From NCBI GenBank assembly GCA_013433145.1, contig CM024185.1:4600501-4664500 (forward strand): a DNA stretch of 64,000 nt, in the 5' to 3' direction. The notes beneath the pieces are model-generated. The model saw only the letters and a program-made list of their open reading frames with translations, was not told where the DNA came from and did not search any database. This document shows, piece after piece, positions 31,501 through 51,000 of the stretch. A program made the position numbers and the translations under genes. The first letter of the stretch is position 1, and each line of letters opens with the position of its first letter. Source of the stretch: Ascaris suum (Eukaryota > Nematoda > Chromadorea > Rhabditida > Ascarididae).

Positions 31501-32518
31501 ATTTTATTTTTGCAAAAATTTTTTTCAATTTAATTCCGAAATTTAATTTAATTCTTTAATAATAATTGAATTTAAATTTCCAATATTTCTTCACTATTTG
31601 TTCATTTTATCATTTCAATGATTTATCTATGTTTAACATCAAATATCTCGCTGCTTTCTGATCTTTGATCATTCATCATGTTTTCTTTATTGATAAATAC
31701 CATTTGGGTTTCTTTTTTTTTCCTTATAATAGGAAAATTATTATTTATGGCTTTTATTACTTTAACATACGAGAGTTTGTTTATTTCTTCAACGTTTCTC
31801 AATTAATCGATTAATTTTGCCTCGGGCGAAATTAAAATTTTCAAAAAAGAATTCTCTCTGGTCTAATATATGATGGAATACATTTGTTTTTTTTCGAAAT
31901 TGTATTCTGATCAATAAAATTCAATCAATAAATTTACTCATACTATTAACTGCGAAAATTTTCGAAATAATCGTTATTCGATGACGTAATTTGATTGTTT
32001 ATCAAATTTTTAGCGAATTTTTGAATTGTTTTTAAAAAAAGAAAAGAAAAAGAGAAAATTCATCCATTAATATTTATATCGGCGATCATCAATTTTGGCT
32101 TTTTTTTTTCGCTTGAAGAATTTTTCCATGAAAATGACGTCATATTATATTAGAGAGGTGTATTGAATTCATTCATAATTAGCGATTTGATCATCAAACG
32201 CAATTTGTTCGTATTCAAATTCGTGTATTTTATTACGACGTAATTGAAAATTTTTATCACTGAATATATTTTCCATTTATATCGTAATTGTTCTCTTTAA
32301 GTGCTCCTTTTTTTAAATTTAGCCCAATGCGGGTTTAATTTCTTATTGATTAATTACGACGATGTTTTTTGGTCGATCATTTTGAATTGTTCGTCATAAT
32401 TGATAATCCCTGCTAATTTTTTAAAAAATAAACCTTATTTTGATATCTCATAGGTACCATTCGGAAACCTTCGTTGCTCGAATTCACTATTTGATTTTCA
32501 TGTCTTGAAAAAAATGAC

Positions 32519-32737
32519 CTAGACTTTCCACCTCTTCATCATAACCTGCAAATATGGAATGTGGTCATCAAATTTATGAGCTTTGAAAGGAAAATTCACT
32601 CCCGTTTTGTTCGACGAACTAAATTCGAAACTTGAGGCCGGATATATTCGGCCAGTTGGAAAGTGATGATTACTAACCAACGAGCGCAGTTCCTTCAAAT
32701 ACCTTCGAAGAATATTCGAGTGTACCTTCATGAGCAA
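32519..32737 (-). other. Exon-like frame, unidentified
   Basis: The minus strand reads VHSNILRRYLKELRSLVS, then HHFPTGRIYPASSFEF and AHKFDDHIPYLQ, ending at a possible donor (TTGCAG|gttatg) before the stop. Composition is balanced and unlike chance frames nearby. A second minus frame just upstream (ENLREKPIVIAHEGTLEYSS...) is also open for 30 codons. It lies downstream of the Srab-type gene on the same strand. There is no family match I can name. Confidence 0.2.
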
Positions 32738-32990
32738 TTACAATGGGTTTCTCCCTCAAATTTTCCAATACAAATTCTACTATCATATATTCTCTTTCAG
32801 TTCTTAGAAAATTTGAACTACGATACTTTTGAATGATGCAATACTCCCTCGCCCATGGGGTTATATTTGTTCGGTTTTTTTTGATACGACATTTGTGAGG
32901 TATATTAAAGATGAATTAAACCGATAGCAAAAAAAAATCAAAGTACTTAAAGAAATGTATGGAGGAAATTGCGAATCTACGTAGGTAACG

Positions 32991-33180
32991 TTTTATTTCA
33001 GCTTGCTCTGAAGCGCTCGGATACAAACTTTTCTTCTATGCGAATTATATCGATTCACCGTCTCGACAATCCACCTTACCTATTGCCCTCGTCTTCCCCT
33101 CTCCTCTTTACCACTACCTTTATAAGGATCCACTTCGACCTATTTTTCCAAATACGAAGCATTTCCTTTTTCCATAGGTA
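32991..33180 (+). other. Exon-like segment after TTTATTTCAG, unidentified
   Basis: Two frames stay open from the acceptor. One reads CSEALGYKLFFYANYIDSPS... to a TAG at the end; the other reads LALKRSDTNFSSMRIISI... to a donor-like ATAG|gtaact at 33179. The 3' half crosses a pyrimidine tract, which favours chance openness. No family recognised. Confidence 0.15.
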
Positions 33181-33372
33181 ACTTCTTTAATCATAAGTAA
33201 ATTGCTTCGGCGAAATTACCCACAATGGGTAGATATGCTTCAAAGCAATTTTTCACTTCATTGGTGTTTTAATTAATAAAATAGAAAACAAAATGATGCC
33301 TTACAAGATATGCAATGTTAATAGCAATATTGACTTATAAACGACCACATTAGCCGCTGTTATTAACGGAAA

Positions 33373-36300
33373 TTAGATCGCTAGATGAATCACTCGTGCA
33401 AATCGTTTCAGCATCGGCGACGAACGTTTCTGATCCGATGCTGTAGTCCATTGGTTTTGCAAATAATGAAAATATTCACTATCCTCCTTTGATGTCTTTT
33501 TTCTTGCAGCATTCATGGTTGCATGCTGCAATAAATCCATTAATTCAATAGGATCATCCACTTCCCAACTAATCGTCCATTCACTAGTTTTAACTTCACT
33601 CCCAGATTCTGGCTCATTTTCTAGTCGTTGTCCATATTGTGATCCGATTTTCAATAAATGGGGACATAGATTTCCTTGTGATTTCCTGATCGATATTCTC
33701 CTAAATTTCGGGAGATTCACACTGCCATTCTGGGATCATTGACTTTGCAGGTTATTGAAAATGTTGAGTTCCGAATTGGGAGACTCTCTAATGATATTCT
33801 AGGTAACACTATTCTTATGACCTTAATTCTAATATTATTGCTGGCTCAGCCATCCTCTATACTTTGCAGACTACATTTTCTTTCACAGAAGCTCGAAATT
33901 AAGAGCTTAAACTTATGTGCGAGTCCATATCTTCGAGTTTACCCTCTTCTTATATCAGGAGCTCCGAATTACAGGCAGATCCCAATTTCAGATAAACTGT
34001 AAAATTGCCCTCAGCTTCAGCAATCCTAGAAAATTCCAGCGCATTGGAGTTGCGTCTGTTCAACATGGTCTAAAGCAAGAGAGAAAAATGCTTTCAAAAG
34101 AAATAATTTGCAGTCGAATAGCACTTGAAAGGTTCCCTAGTTCGTGATAAGTAGAAAACACCTGATGCGAATGAGTAGATAGGATTTCTAATCAAATCTG
34201 CGATCATCTTTTACGTAGGCACTCAACCGTCAGGTTTTTTAATTAGGTAAAATTTGGTTGAAAGCTAATTACCGTTTTATGGGAACGCCAAAAATTCAAT
34301 TTCTGACGTAATTTGGGGAATCTTGAGAGCATCACTGCAAAGACAAGAAATGGCAAAACGATCGAAATATTGTTGAAAAAATCGGTATATATCAAAAATA
34401 TCCGTTCTTCTGACGTCATCCAAATCTGAAAACTATATAATTGCACCTAGAAAATTTTGGTTTAATATGATGCAATATTTCATCGAGAGCCATAGATTTT
34501 CATTGAAATTCTCTTGGATAGATTATAATTAGAGATGGTGGCTTTCATAATGCCCAGCCTTCCTCGTTGCTTTATATTTGCCTTCCTCTTCCCACAATTT
34601 GCCTCAGATTTCTTTCTCTCTGCATTATACTAGTAGAAGTTGCTCCTTCTCCTTAGAGACAACTTTTCCGCTTTTTGCCTTCTCATAGAGTAACTATGCC
34701 ACCTCAGTGTCACTAAAAAACGCACGATCTAAACTTCAATGCAGGCAAAAAGACTGTGGGAAACTTAACTTGCTTCCTGGAAAATTTGTGGAAGAGCATT
34801 GCACGAACAATAAACGACGAATTCTTCTAAACGCAATTATTAAAAAAAAGTTGCAAGAGATGCTTAGGAATAATCTTTAATGATTCGATTTGAAAATTTA
34901 ATTGCAAAACATCACAATTCTCTTTACTCTTAATTCGTTGATCACTTCAAAACTCCGAATTCAATTTTCCTAGAAAAAAACTCTAAAAAAATATTTTTTT
35001 AATATTTTCATTTCCAGTTCTAATAAAGAAAATACTTAAACTTACTTAAGGTATAAAGTAAGTACTGAAAATATGAAAAGTATTTTTGAAAAACGTACTT
35101 AAAAACTAAATTTATTGTGCAATATCGGTTTGGTTAACCGATAAAAAGGGAATTTTCTTTGAATTAAAGAGAAAAAAAGTCAAGCAATTACCACATTTCT
35201 TATAAAAAGAGCAATAGCGTTTACATTGCATAAGATAAATGTTGGCCAAAAAAGCAATAATATCGAACGAATGGATTGTCTATTTTCCTGCAATGAAACG
35301 ACAACATAGCTTTTTCATTCTGCCTCATTAGAGGTGAACGGAGCGGATGGGCTAGAAGTTCCGGATGCTGCAAGACCATTGTGACTCGATGCCTTGACTC
35401 TACCCTGTTATGGAGACTCTTGGGCTTAGAGTGCTTAGGGCTCCTTACCTTACCCCTATTCTTTGGTTCTTTGGCCTCTTAGATCTCAATGAGAACACTC
35501 TGCGGCTCAGAACTCTAGGCTGCGCACTGTGTTTGGATCCGGGTTGTCCGACTCGGGCATCAATGGCTCAACAGTTCTGAAATCGCTTGACTTTTCCGAG
35601 AACGTCCTGTCTTTTGAACTGTGCAACCTTTGAGGATCACTACAGATTGGGGAACCCAAATCATACTTCCCACAATGGCTCCCGAGATTATTTCGTCCCT
35701 CGTCCAGCCATGTTGAACAGTAATGTAAGCAGTAACATGTGGAATTATAAATTCATTTTCTTCACTCTTGTGAGCTTCTAGTACCCTTCTTGAAATTATC
35801 CCTTCTTCTTTACTCTGGTGCTCGATTTCGGTTATTTTCCTCCCGCAAAAAGAACTTTGCAGAATGTCTCATCACGACTAAGAAACAGAACGAATGGTGG
35901 GTGGATAGTCTGAATAAAGGTTTTCTGAGGTGAGATTAATTAGATATTACACTTTTTGTTTGTACCTAAATAGGTTGTCGACTGAAGTGAGATAAATGAA
36001 GCAAACTGTAACCTAAGAATTCTGTCGTTGATGATATTGTGTCTGAGCTGAGGGGATCATGAGGGTGGAATACCTGTCTGTACTGTCTTTTTTTTGCAAA
36101 TTCGACACGCTTGGAGATCGTTCCCCCCTTCCTGAAAAATCCCAAGTTCGGAAAAGTCCAATCCTATCATAAAATACCGATAAGTGACAATAAATATGAT
36201 GATCACTATCCCATTGGAAGGAATTTCATCAGGCTTAAGAACAAGAATTTGTTTATTTACGAAGAATATTCACCTGTAATTGATATTTTTCACCCAATCT

Positions 36301-39300
36301 TAACGCTTTTGTATTCCTGTTGTCAATAACGTTATGCGTACAGCGATATATGCGGACATTATTAATAATTAGGAGGCCATGAAGCACAATCAATGACGTT
36401 AGACCATACGTAAAATGAAGATATGGTATTATCTGAAATGAAAACATTTCAAAAAAAAAAAACTCCAACAAAGAAATCGATTGTTGATAGAGGTATTTCT
36501 CATTAAAAACGGTTGAAATCCACCAACCACATCGACTAGCCCACTCCTCATGGTTTTATTACCAAAAAAAAAATCGTTGATTTAAACGCGATCGATTGTG
36601 TTGATAGAATTTCATAGATTGACTTTCTTAGCTATTTCACTTAATTTTATACATTACAATTGCTACCTTTTCGAAAAATTTCAACAAAATTATCCAAAAT
36701 GGTTGACAATTTAATTTTCAATTTTTTTTAAAATGAGCATTGAAAATTTTTAATATGCTTTTTATCATATCAATAAATTTGAAAAATTCATTGATAAGTT
36801 TACAAGTTGAGGTTAATGATAAGCTGGAAATAAAGTTGATATCAAAATGAAACGCAATTTCAAAGCGAATTTTCATTCACAGAAATATTTTTCGACAGAT
36901 GCGTTTAAATAATCGTTGAAATATTCCCACTGAAAAAAAAATTTTTTTTTTCAAATCAGGTTTAAAAATTTTGGAAATTTTTATTGAAAAATTATTTCGC
37001 TTCAGTTGTTTTTTCTTTTTTTTTTGATGAATAAATATTTTTTTTCTTGGTGTTTAATCTTTGATCGCTTAACAAATATTATAGTGAAGAAAATATACCT
37101 TTATTTGAGATAAATTTGTTGATGTTCTCAATTGAATTAAAACTGTTTTCGTATTGAAATCGGTATATGCAATATTAAAACCTATTGCTGACCATATGCT
37201 AATAATAATCTGCAATTCAAATTACAAAATATGTGAATAAACGAAGTAAAAAAAATTTTTGCATTTTATGTGATTTTTTTTAATTGTGCATTATTGCTCA
37301 ATTATTATTAACAGAATACAGGTGAAAAATCAACACTTAACGACAGTTCGACTGTCATTAATGATTTTCAATTCAAAAAAAATTCAACACCTTTGTTTTA
37401 TTATTTAATCACCAAAAAAAAAAATTCAAAATATTTGAATTATTCAATGAATTTTTAAAATAAAAGTAAATGCATTAAAATTCCGAAGAAATCAACTTTT
37501 CTGTTTAAATGAAAGCAAAAAAAGATGAGTAAAAAAAACTTCCATGAAAATATTTTTCGAATTAAATGAGAGTATAAAATTAAAAATTTTAAAACGATAT
37601 AATTCATAATCGAATACTATAATAAAAAATTGCCTAAACAATAGTAAAGCAAGTGAATTTTATGAGAAGAATAGAAGGTATTTTGTATAAATAATATAGG
37701 TGTGAAAACATCAACAGGTAGAAATCTATCACTAAGAGGTGTTGGATTTTCGACAAATAAGCTTAGAATAGAACAATATAAACTGAATGCATATATCAAA
37801 GAAAAGCACCAAAAGGTTGAATCCTCTAAGGAAATAAAACAGTTGAAAATGATGGCATCATTCCTTCCTCTATTTTTAAAAATTTCCTGCTTTAACGCTT
37901 CAGAAAAACTTATGTAACTATCTTTTTGAGGAGGGAAGGAGGAGATGTTAGTGACGTTCGCATATTGTTGATTGCGTGCTTGTATTAATTCACCTATGAA
38001 TGCTAAGCAAAAAAAAAAATGCGAATTGAATTTAACATCGAATAATTCAACTATTGTAATTACGAAAAAAAACTGATAATAAACTTTAAAAAAAAAAACT
38101 TTGCCACATTTCAACTTAGCGAAAAAAAAATTTTTCCATCAATTTAATTTCATTTTGAATAAAAATATTCAAATTAAAATTCTTGAAAAAAAAATTAAAA
38201 TTCATTTATTAAAAATATACCTGAAATATTATCATTATATAGGCGGGTAATTTCGATGTACTTTTCTCATATTTCGTGTAGTAGAAAACTGCCACTGAAC
38301 GTTCAATACAAAATGAGAGCATTGTTAATTCGATACCAAAAACAGCGATCACATTAAATGCACGTATTGGATAGCCAATTTTCGCATCTATCAAATATTC
38401 ACACCAATTCGAATATTGCACTGAGAATCTAAACATTTAAAAATTTTTCTCTTCTAATATAATTATTTATATATAGTAAAAAAAAATTCGCATTTATTTT
38501 ATTATCAGTTTATTATTATCAATTTTTCATTAGCAATTTAATATTATCATTTCGATTGATAGAGATAATCAAAAATAAACTATTTCAAGTTAGCATAATG
38601 ATAAAAATTTTCCATTATTTTTCTTACTTGCATATTGTATTTATTGCAGTTGATATTCTAATGTCTATGAAAAACACAGTAAAAATCTATCGACAGATCG
38701 ATTATTCAGCACTTATCAACTACACATTGAATGTGTTTTAATGTCTATTAAAACAACATTAACAATAATTGCGTGTTTTAAGCATTAAATACAATAAAAC
38801 TTTTTTGGGGGGCCTTAAAATATGAAACATTTAAATAAAAGCAATTTCAATTTTTTAATAATTACTTTTGAGTTCGATAATAGAGTATAGAGCGAATAAT
38901 GGGAACTCCGACGACGTTTGCGTGTGTCTTTTGATATCGTTATGAAAATCACAAATGGATATTCAAATAATAAATTGAGAGCTTTTGAATTTAGGCTCAC
39001 AATCTAATAAAGATAATGCGGCAATCGAGAAAAGATCTAAACCTCTCGGAGAATCTACTAATTCTTTGTGATACTGCTATAAATATTCCTTATATAATAG
39101 TAAAATAGCACTAAATTATTAAAATCTTCATGGAAATTTGATCCCATTTTTCAGTGAAAATTTTAAAAAACACACGCATTTTGACAAATTCATGAAAATA
39201 TTGTCCAAAGAAAATTACTCTAATAAGCCAAAAAAAAGCAATGAATATACCTGATAGTATCGGTGATATTCGCAACTAGTAACGATATAGAAAGAATAAA

Positions 39301-39513
39301 ATTCCATAAAACAAAAGCGTGCAATAAAATTCTCGCATTTGGATGAAAACACATATAATCGCCACGAATTTTAAAAATTGTTGCCGTTACAGCAATACCG
39401 ATTATTGAAAGCACCGAACGGATCAAAAAACTACTACGTATAAATGTCGATCTTACAATAATTTGCATTGCGCCACAATCTTCATTTGTCGACATTACTT
39501 GGAATGCTGCCAT
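33373..39513 (-). CDS. Seven-transmembrane chemoreceptor, Sra superfamily (Srab/Sra/Sre-like)
   Basis: Predicted nematode sensory GPCR. Minus-strand exons 39513-39251, 38428-38221, 37823-37710, 36432-36274, 35287-35192, 34425-34273 and 33729-33373 join in phase (2, then 0 throughout) into about 449 residues. TM1 spans FLIRSVLSIIGIAVTATIF. FHPNARILLHAFVLWNF (loop and TM2) matches the Sra/Srab 'FHxN' signature. TM3 ends LTMLSFCIERSVAVFYYTKY with EK after it, the 'iER..A....YE' motif. TM5 is in exon 4, then ALRLGEKYQLQ|EN leads into TM6 (exon 5), and TM7 is in IYTDFFNNISIVLPFLVF. The last exon adds 118 residues of basic, Ser-rich cytoplasmic tail. The exon 3 acceptor (CTTAGAG) and donor (GAT|gttttc, or CCT|gttgat giving 37716) are weak and may be off by a few codons. 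The ligand is unknown. Confidence 0.9.
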
Positions 39514-45848
<6,335 letters not shown>

Positions 45849-46024
45849 GCTGGCACGATATGCCTTTTGTGTTTCACTCATCTCGTCAACAAGTCATGCT
45901 AGATCAGCTGGCACGATATATGCTTTTGTGTTTCACTTACCTGGTCAACAAGTCATGACAAATGAGCTGGCACGATTTGTGATTTTGCATTTCACTCACC
46001 TGGCCAAGAAGTCTCATAAATTAG
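45849..46024 (+). repeat. 58-59 bp tandem repeat, three copies
   Basis: Copies start at 45849, 45907 and 45966, each with GCTGGCACGATnT near its start and TTTCACTnACCTGGTCAACA-like sequence in the middle. Copies 1 and 2 are closest and copy 3 more diverged. A frame stays open across all three, but the internal resemblance is of DNA repeats, not of a known protein. A related piece (GAGCTGGTGCGATATATGC) sits at about 24762-24780 in the OSTA-like gene's last intron. Confidence 0.8.
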
Positions 46025-46210
46025 CAACAAATAAAAAAAATGTGAATGTGAATAATGCATACTTAATTGAATGAATCGCTGAAAAAAATTTTCCATGAGA
46101 AAATCATCGTTTTAAAATATAAGCCAATTTTCTGCTAATATTATATCTCTGAATTGTCGATGGATCGACATGAAATACGCTGTAAGAAATCACTCTATGA
46201 CATAGATTAC

Positions 46211-46382
46211 GAAAGGAAAAGGAAATACCTGTCACTTCACCTGTCACTTTATAATTCCTGTTTGAGTAATTTGCAAGTAGAAAGTACTGAACAAGCGGGT
46301 ATACGTGCATATATTTGGAAATAAACATAAAAATGTGATATGACAGGTGGCAGGCGAAATCACAGGTATTTCGTTTCCCTTC
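46211..46382. mobile_element. Inverted-repeat element, MITE-like
   Basis: Arms of about 36-42 bp (46211-46246 and 46341-46382) are imperfect reverse complements sharing GAAATACCTGT and flanking GAAAGG/GGGAAA and CCTG-TCA segments. They enclose about 95 bp of unrelated sequence. No transposase is present and no clear target-site duplication is visible. The size and structure fit a short non-autonomous DNA transposon; a hairpin of other origin is possible. Confidence 0.5.
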
Positions 46383-48053
46383 AGTAATACAACAGGATTA
46401 TCCTTTCTCCATTAAGGGAAATTGAGCCGATTCATCTAAACAAACATGAAGCCAAGTTCGCCAGTTTCCCACAAGGCTTACCTCTTTCCTCCCACTCCCT
46501 TCCCTTACCGCAGTCTTCCAACCGCGTGACGATCAAATCCAGGTGCAATATGGCTGCATTATTTGAAAAATTTAAAAAGAATCTACAGAGTTCTAGCGTG
46601 GAGTTGGTGAAAAAATTTGATTTCTAATGTCTATAACTTGTGATTTTCATGGAAATGTTCGTTGTATGTGTGGATAAACATAAAAATTGAAGTAGAAAAG
46701 CGTTGAATGTGCGTATTTATCCAAACGATATAAATCCAATCTAAAAAACAAACTTTTTTGCTGTTTTTTGATGGATAAACGAAGTTGAAGTAACAAGGGG
46801 TAGATTAATGTCACTGATTCCCAACGTTTCTTTGTTGGTTGCTCTCTTGTTCGGCTCTGTGTTGAAAATGTCTGTTTGTGGATTGACGACTAATGTCGAC
46901 GACCCACAGACATGCGTAAAGGCCATCGACGTCGGGATAAGCACACGGAAGTCTTGCTTTTTTTAGTGGTTGTTTTGATGCGACTGTGACGGTCGTTTTA
47001 TTGACTTGCTTCTTCATTAGTTTGTTGTTGTGTGTTCTCAGGCGGTCAGTTAGTTGGCTTGCTCGAATGTTTCTTTTTGAAAGTTGTCTCGTTTAGGTTG
47101 CAGGCACTCGTAAAATTTTTGTGGGTTAACGGAGACTGCATATTCCCCTTGGGTTGTTGCGAGACGATACAGATGTAAGGACGAAGAGTTTGTAATAATT
47201 ATACAGTAAGGTGACAAAGAAGTGGGGACTCGTTAACAAGTATGCCTTTGACCGTCGGCATAATCCCGTAGTCGTACCCGGTGAAGTCGACGCTGCCGCC
47301 GACCTCCTAACGCACTCCAGTAGCCATACATAGACACTCAGCCTTACGATCTAGCAGCTGGAATGAATACATGAGTACATCGATCCCTTTAATGCCCTCC
47401 CGATTCTGCCTCGGGCAAGCCTCACGACATATGCTGAGCAATCCTTTGATCCGCATGTGTGTTCTTGATCTTCTTGAATTCATTTTATATGGGCACTACT
47501 CCCGCTTGAACTGTACCTCGCTGGTCCATCTGACTCCATGTGAAAGTTGAGTCTGTGCTTCGACCATGAATTTTCCATCGCTCGTGGCCGAAGCATCGCG
47601 GATCCCATTTGTCTCGTGACCAAAAAACCATGCCATTGCCTTGCCACAAATTGCACGTTTTAGTGGCCAAGTCACGAAGCATTGTATTTCAAATAGTCAA
47701 GCATTGGCGACTGGGCCATGCAGTGGCCTAACCACAGATCCATCGTTTCCAATAACATAGGTTCCTGGGTTGATGTTATTTTTTTCTCACATTTTCCTCA
47801 CCCGAAATGGATTTTAGAGTTCTGTGCATGGCGTTTGACGATATTCTTTCATTACGATTGCTACTATCTGTTTAAAATGCAGCAAAACTTTAGCCGGCTT
47901 AATCAACGATATTACCACTTATAAAACTTGAAATTTATTTATATTTTTATAGACTAATAATTATTCGTCATTTGAGATTTGTGCAATTTTCCGTTGCACT
48001 ACTTTGTTCCTCTGATTTTTTTAAATTCGATTTTAATGGTTTCTCAAAAATTT
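46383..48053. other. Balanced-composition DNA upstream of SEC62
   Basis: The sequence changes from AT-rich to roughly even base use here. Frames open by composition include a plus reading at about 47217-47330 (KKWGLVNKYAFDRRHNP..., then VPGEVDAAADLL) and a minus frame at 47485-47682 (Trp-rich). Neither has splice signals or a family I recognise. It probably contains the SEC62 promoter and outron. Confidence 0.4.
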
Positions 48054-48061
48054 CTTTTCAG
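48052..48061 (+). promoter_or_regulatory. Probable trans-splice acceptor of SEC62
   Basis: TTCTTTTCAG ends two bases before ATG 48064, and the first coding exon is only 42 nt. This is the canonical nematode acceptor, with no upstream in-frame exon seen. Spliced-leader addition here is inferred; an untranslated first exon is the alternative. Confidence 0.55.
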
Positions 48062-48063
48062 CT

Positions 48064-51000
48064 ATGAGCGACAGACGAAGAGGCGGCAGACGTAAATCTA
48101 ATGAGGTGTGCTGTTTGTGAACATTTTCAACCGCAAATTTCTATTTCTGAAGTATTCATCTGTGTGATACGTATTCGCACTTTTATTGCTATTATGCACT
48201 TGTCGCAAAGTGATTTTCAAATTATGGGACAGTTCCCTCACAGTGTGAATGTCTGTACTGGAGTTTCAGTAGAACAGGTGGAAAATTTCTGAGGCAGGAC
48301 ATGGTTCTTTCGATAGGAACAAAAATGCTTTAACGTTCGAATGATTTATCTCCGGTTTTGGGCCGTAATTTACAACTTGGAGCCAGAGACCTTGCTATCC
48401 TCCTTTTCCAAATGAACGTCCCTAACTATGATTTGTTTCTGATGGACTGGTTGGTCGATTGTAACAATTGATAGCGACTGATGGATAGTAATAATTGAAT
48501 TCCGGGTTAAGAATTCCGGAATCGCTGTATCTGTTTTTCAGAGTTGTGATTTTTGCAAAGGCTCCCTCAGTGCATCCCTATCGTAGCATTAGCCCGTCTT
48601 GATTGCGGCTCATTGATTTGATAGCTTAACTGTTGTCGTCCAAGCTCTATTGTTCTTTTCTTTTATGCTGAAAATTTCTGATCGAATTTTTTGAAATTTC
48701 AGGCTTTTTAGACGATAAATAATGATTTTTATTTCAGGCAACTCAAAAGTTGTCGAAGGAAGAGGATGCAATTGCGCGTTTTGTAAGGTTTAATTGCCCT
48801 ACAAAAACAACAATGTTCGAAGGCAATGAAGTACACTACTTTGCTGGTTTGTGCTTTTCTTCGATTATCGTACACGAGAACTAACTGACAAGTATATAGT
48901 GGGGATATCATTTATCACCGGATAACAGGGACAAGTGAGGGGTTTATTTCAGCCCTAACAATTATAGAGCTTTGAGAGTTCGTGGTTACAGGTAGTAAAG
49001 CAGTGGACATCCTTTACGAGTCGAAGAAGTACGGGCACAATGCGAAAGAGGTGAAATTTGCAACTCGAGGTGCTGCCGTCACATTTATGCGCACACTGCT
49101 CGAAAAGGGACTATTCTTCCGTGCCAGGAAACTTGTGGCCAAAAGGAAGGAAGATAAAAAGGTATGTGTCCTGTCACTTTCGTTTTTTTAGCTTTGCATG
49201 GTGATGGGAAGTTTGAAAGAAATAGTTTCTAGTAAACTCTTCTAGGATATTAATGCTTTTAATAGAAATCTTGTGAGTGGATTAATGGATATCGAATTAA
49301 TGATCATTGCATAATACTGAGGCTACCGAATCAGTCGGTTTCCGCGTAAATGGCCTTGCTATTTTATGGGATTGTTAAGGTTGTATAATGCTCGTAGTAT
49401 ATCAGAAAGCTTTAAGTTTCTATAAGTGATGTTTTCTGCATAGATTCAATGATTCTTAAATGCAGTTTCATTTTTTATACATTTTCGTCTGGTAGCCAAC
49501 GTATGAAATCAACTTCGCTATCAGCCACTCAAAATGTCACTAGCGCTGTACAGCGGTTTTGCGCTAGAATGCTGCTAGAATCCATCCAACACCGAACATT
49601 TGCATTAGTCCTTATCTAGTTGCGTGTACAGGTAAGCGTATCTTTGCTTAAATGCAATTCTTTCCATATTTCTACCGTGAAATATTTTTGAAGGATGGTA
49701 AGGAAAAAGATAAAGGTGACGTTGGCAAATCCCCGAAAAAGAAGTCAAAGAAAGAGGATCAGTTGGAGAAGGAGACGGAGGAAGAAAGAAAGGGAAAAAA
49801 GAAGGAGAAAGCGAAAGATAGTGACGAGAACGATGAGGAAGAAGAGAAGGAAAAGAAGGGCAGAGATAAAGTTAGTCTCGTATTTTGCACGCTGTATGTT
49901 CTTATCGCCTAGATCTTTGCTCAATTTATGAGAAGGTTACTAAATATGTTTACATTTTGTTTTTCACCATGAAGTAAATAGGTCCATAGAGCTTTTAGAT
50001 CTTAGTGATTGAGGAGACTGAGTAACTGATTTTTGAACGATATAAACTGGTTACCAGTTGGCGTGTGAGAAAGCGACGATTCTGCCAAGGAGAAGGGAGG
50101 AGGGGAGGAGTGGAGGGAAAGGGGAGGATGAGGGTGAGACAACACCTCAATTATCCATGCCGGCTCTATGTAGTCTTCTCACTCATCTCCTCTATTGTCC
50201 CCTCCCCTCACCTCCTTTCCTCCAGAAGCTTGTTATCATCTGTTATCATTGCTGCTATCATCGTCCGCACCACTTGAGATTATTTGCAAAAATCGGTTGC
50301 ATTATCATTTAGCAAATCACCTGCTCACAATTCACCTCTTTGTTTTTTATAATTTTGCCTCAACTTGAGTACCATTGACCATACTAACGTCGACTTGTCT
50401 TATTGCAAATGATATTTGATGTTTTAAATTTTGAGTTAAAAACGGTTCCGGTCGCATAATCGGTTTTTTGCTAAACGAGGTCAGCTCCTTAAGCAGGAAT
50501 GAATTCGATTGATTTCTAAGTTGTCATGAACTAAACCCGACTTCGATTCCTTCATGATTAGGCTGGATTTACCCTCGAGGAAGTGTTTTACTGGAATAAT
50601 GTTTTATGAGATAAATTCTGCAGGAAGATGAAGAGAAAAAGAAGCGTAAAGTAAAATTGGAGCTTCACCAGGATCAATCGTTTAATGACTCAAACGATGT
50701 CTATGTGTGGATTTTCGATCCGACGCCATTGTTTAAAAAAGTGATCGGCGCATTGATGGGTCAGTGCACTATTTTAGAATAAGCTGTGATTAATACGACG
50801 CTAGATATTTTTATCAGTGTTTCTCACGAACGACTCTAGTGCACCTTGCACTCATATTTTGCTCAAAATATTCAGGAGGTCATGGCTTTAAGGCAGTGAG
50901 AACACGCTGAAGATGACTTTCAGTCATGTTTGTAGCATTTCCGATTTGCTATAAAGTATCAGTGTGATGAATAATGCAAATTTTAAAAATTACTTCTGCA

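Larger units (their letters stand above)
25533..33372. other. Long gene-poor interval
   Basis: No gene is supported. Contents noted: a CACAGA-rich patch near 26955-26990; a 33-codon frame 28612-28713 (MAKRQCANEPLAHNETLP...) just after GATTCAG; a pyrimidine tract at 29226-29305; a G-rich purine tract at 30944-30990; an 86-codon minus frame at 30542-30802; and exon-like frames at 32519-32737 (minus) and 32991-33180 (plus), treated separately. Most of the rest is A/T runs. Confidence 0.5.

Noticed and set aside
33515..34147. Plus-strand frames of 75-87 codons
   Set aside because: They overlap and shadow the last exon and last intron of the minus-strand Srab-type gene, which has clear membrane motifs.
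47485..47682. 65-codon Trp-rich minus frame upstream of SEC62
   Set aside because: Balanced composition makes chance frames of this length likely, and no motif or splice signal supports it.
49695..50312. Basic/R-rich frame over SEC62 exon 4 and frames at 50058-50312
   Set aside because: The first is an out-of-frame shadow of SEC62's K/E-rich exon. The second lies in an intron across a GGAGG-type purine tract.
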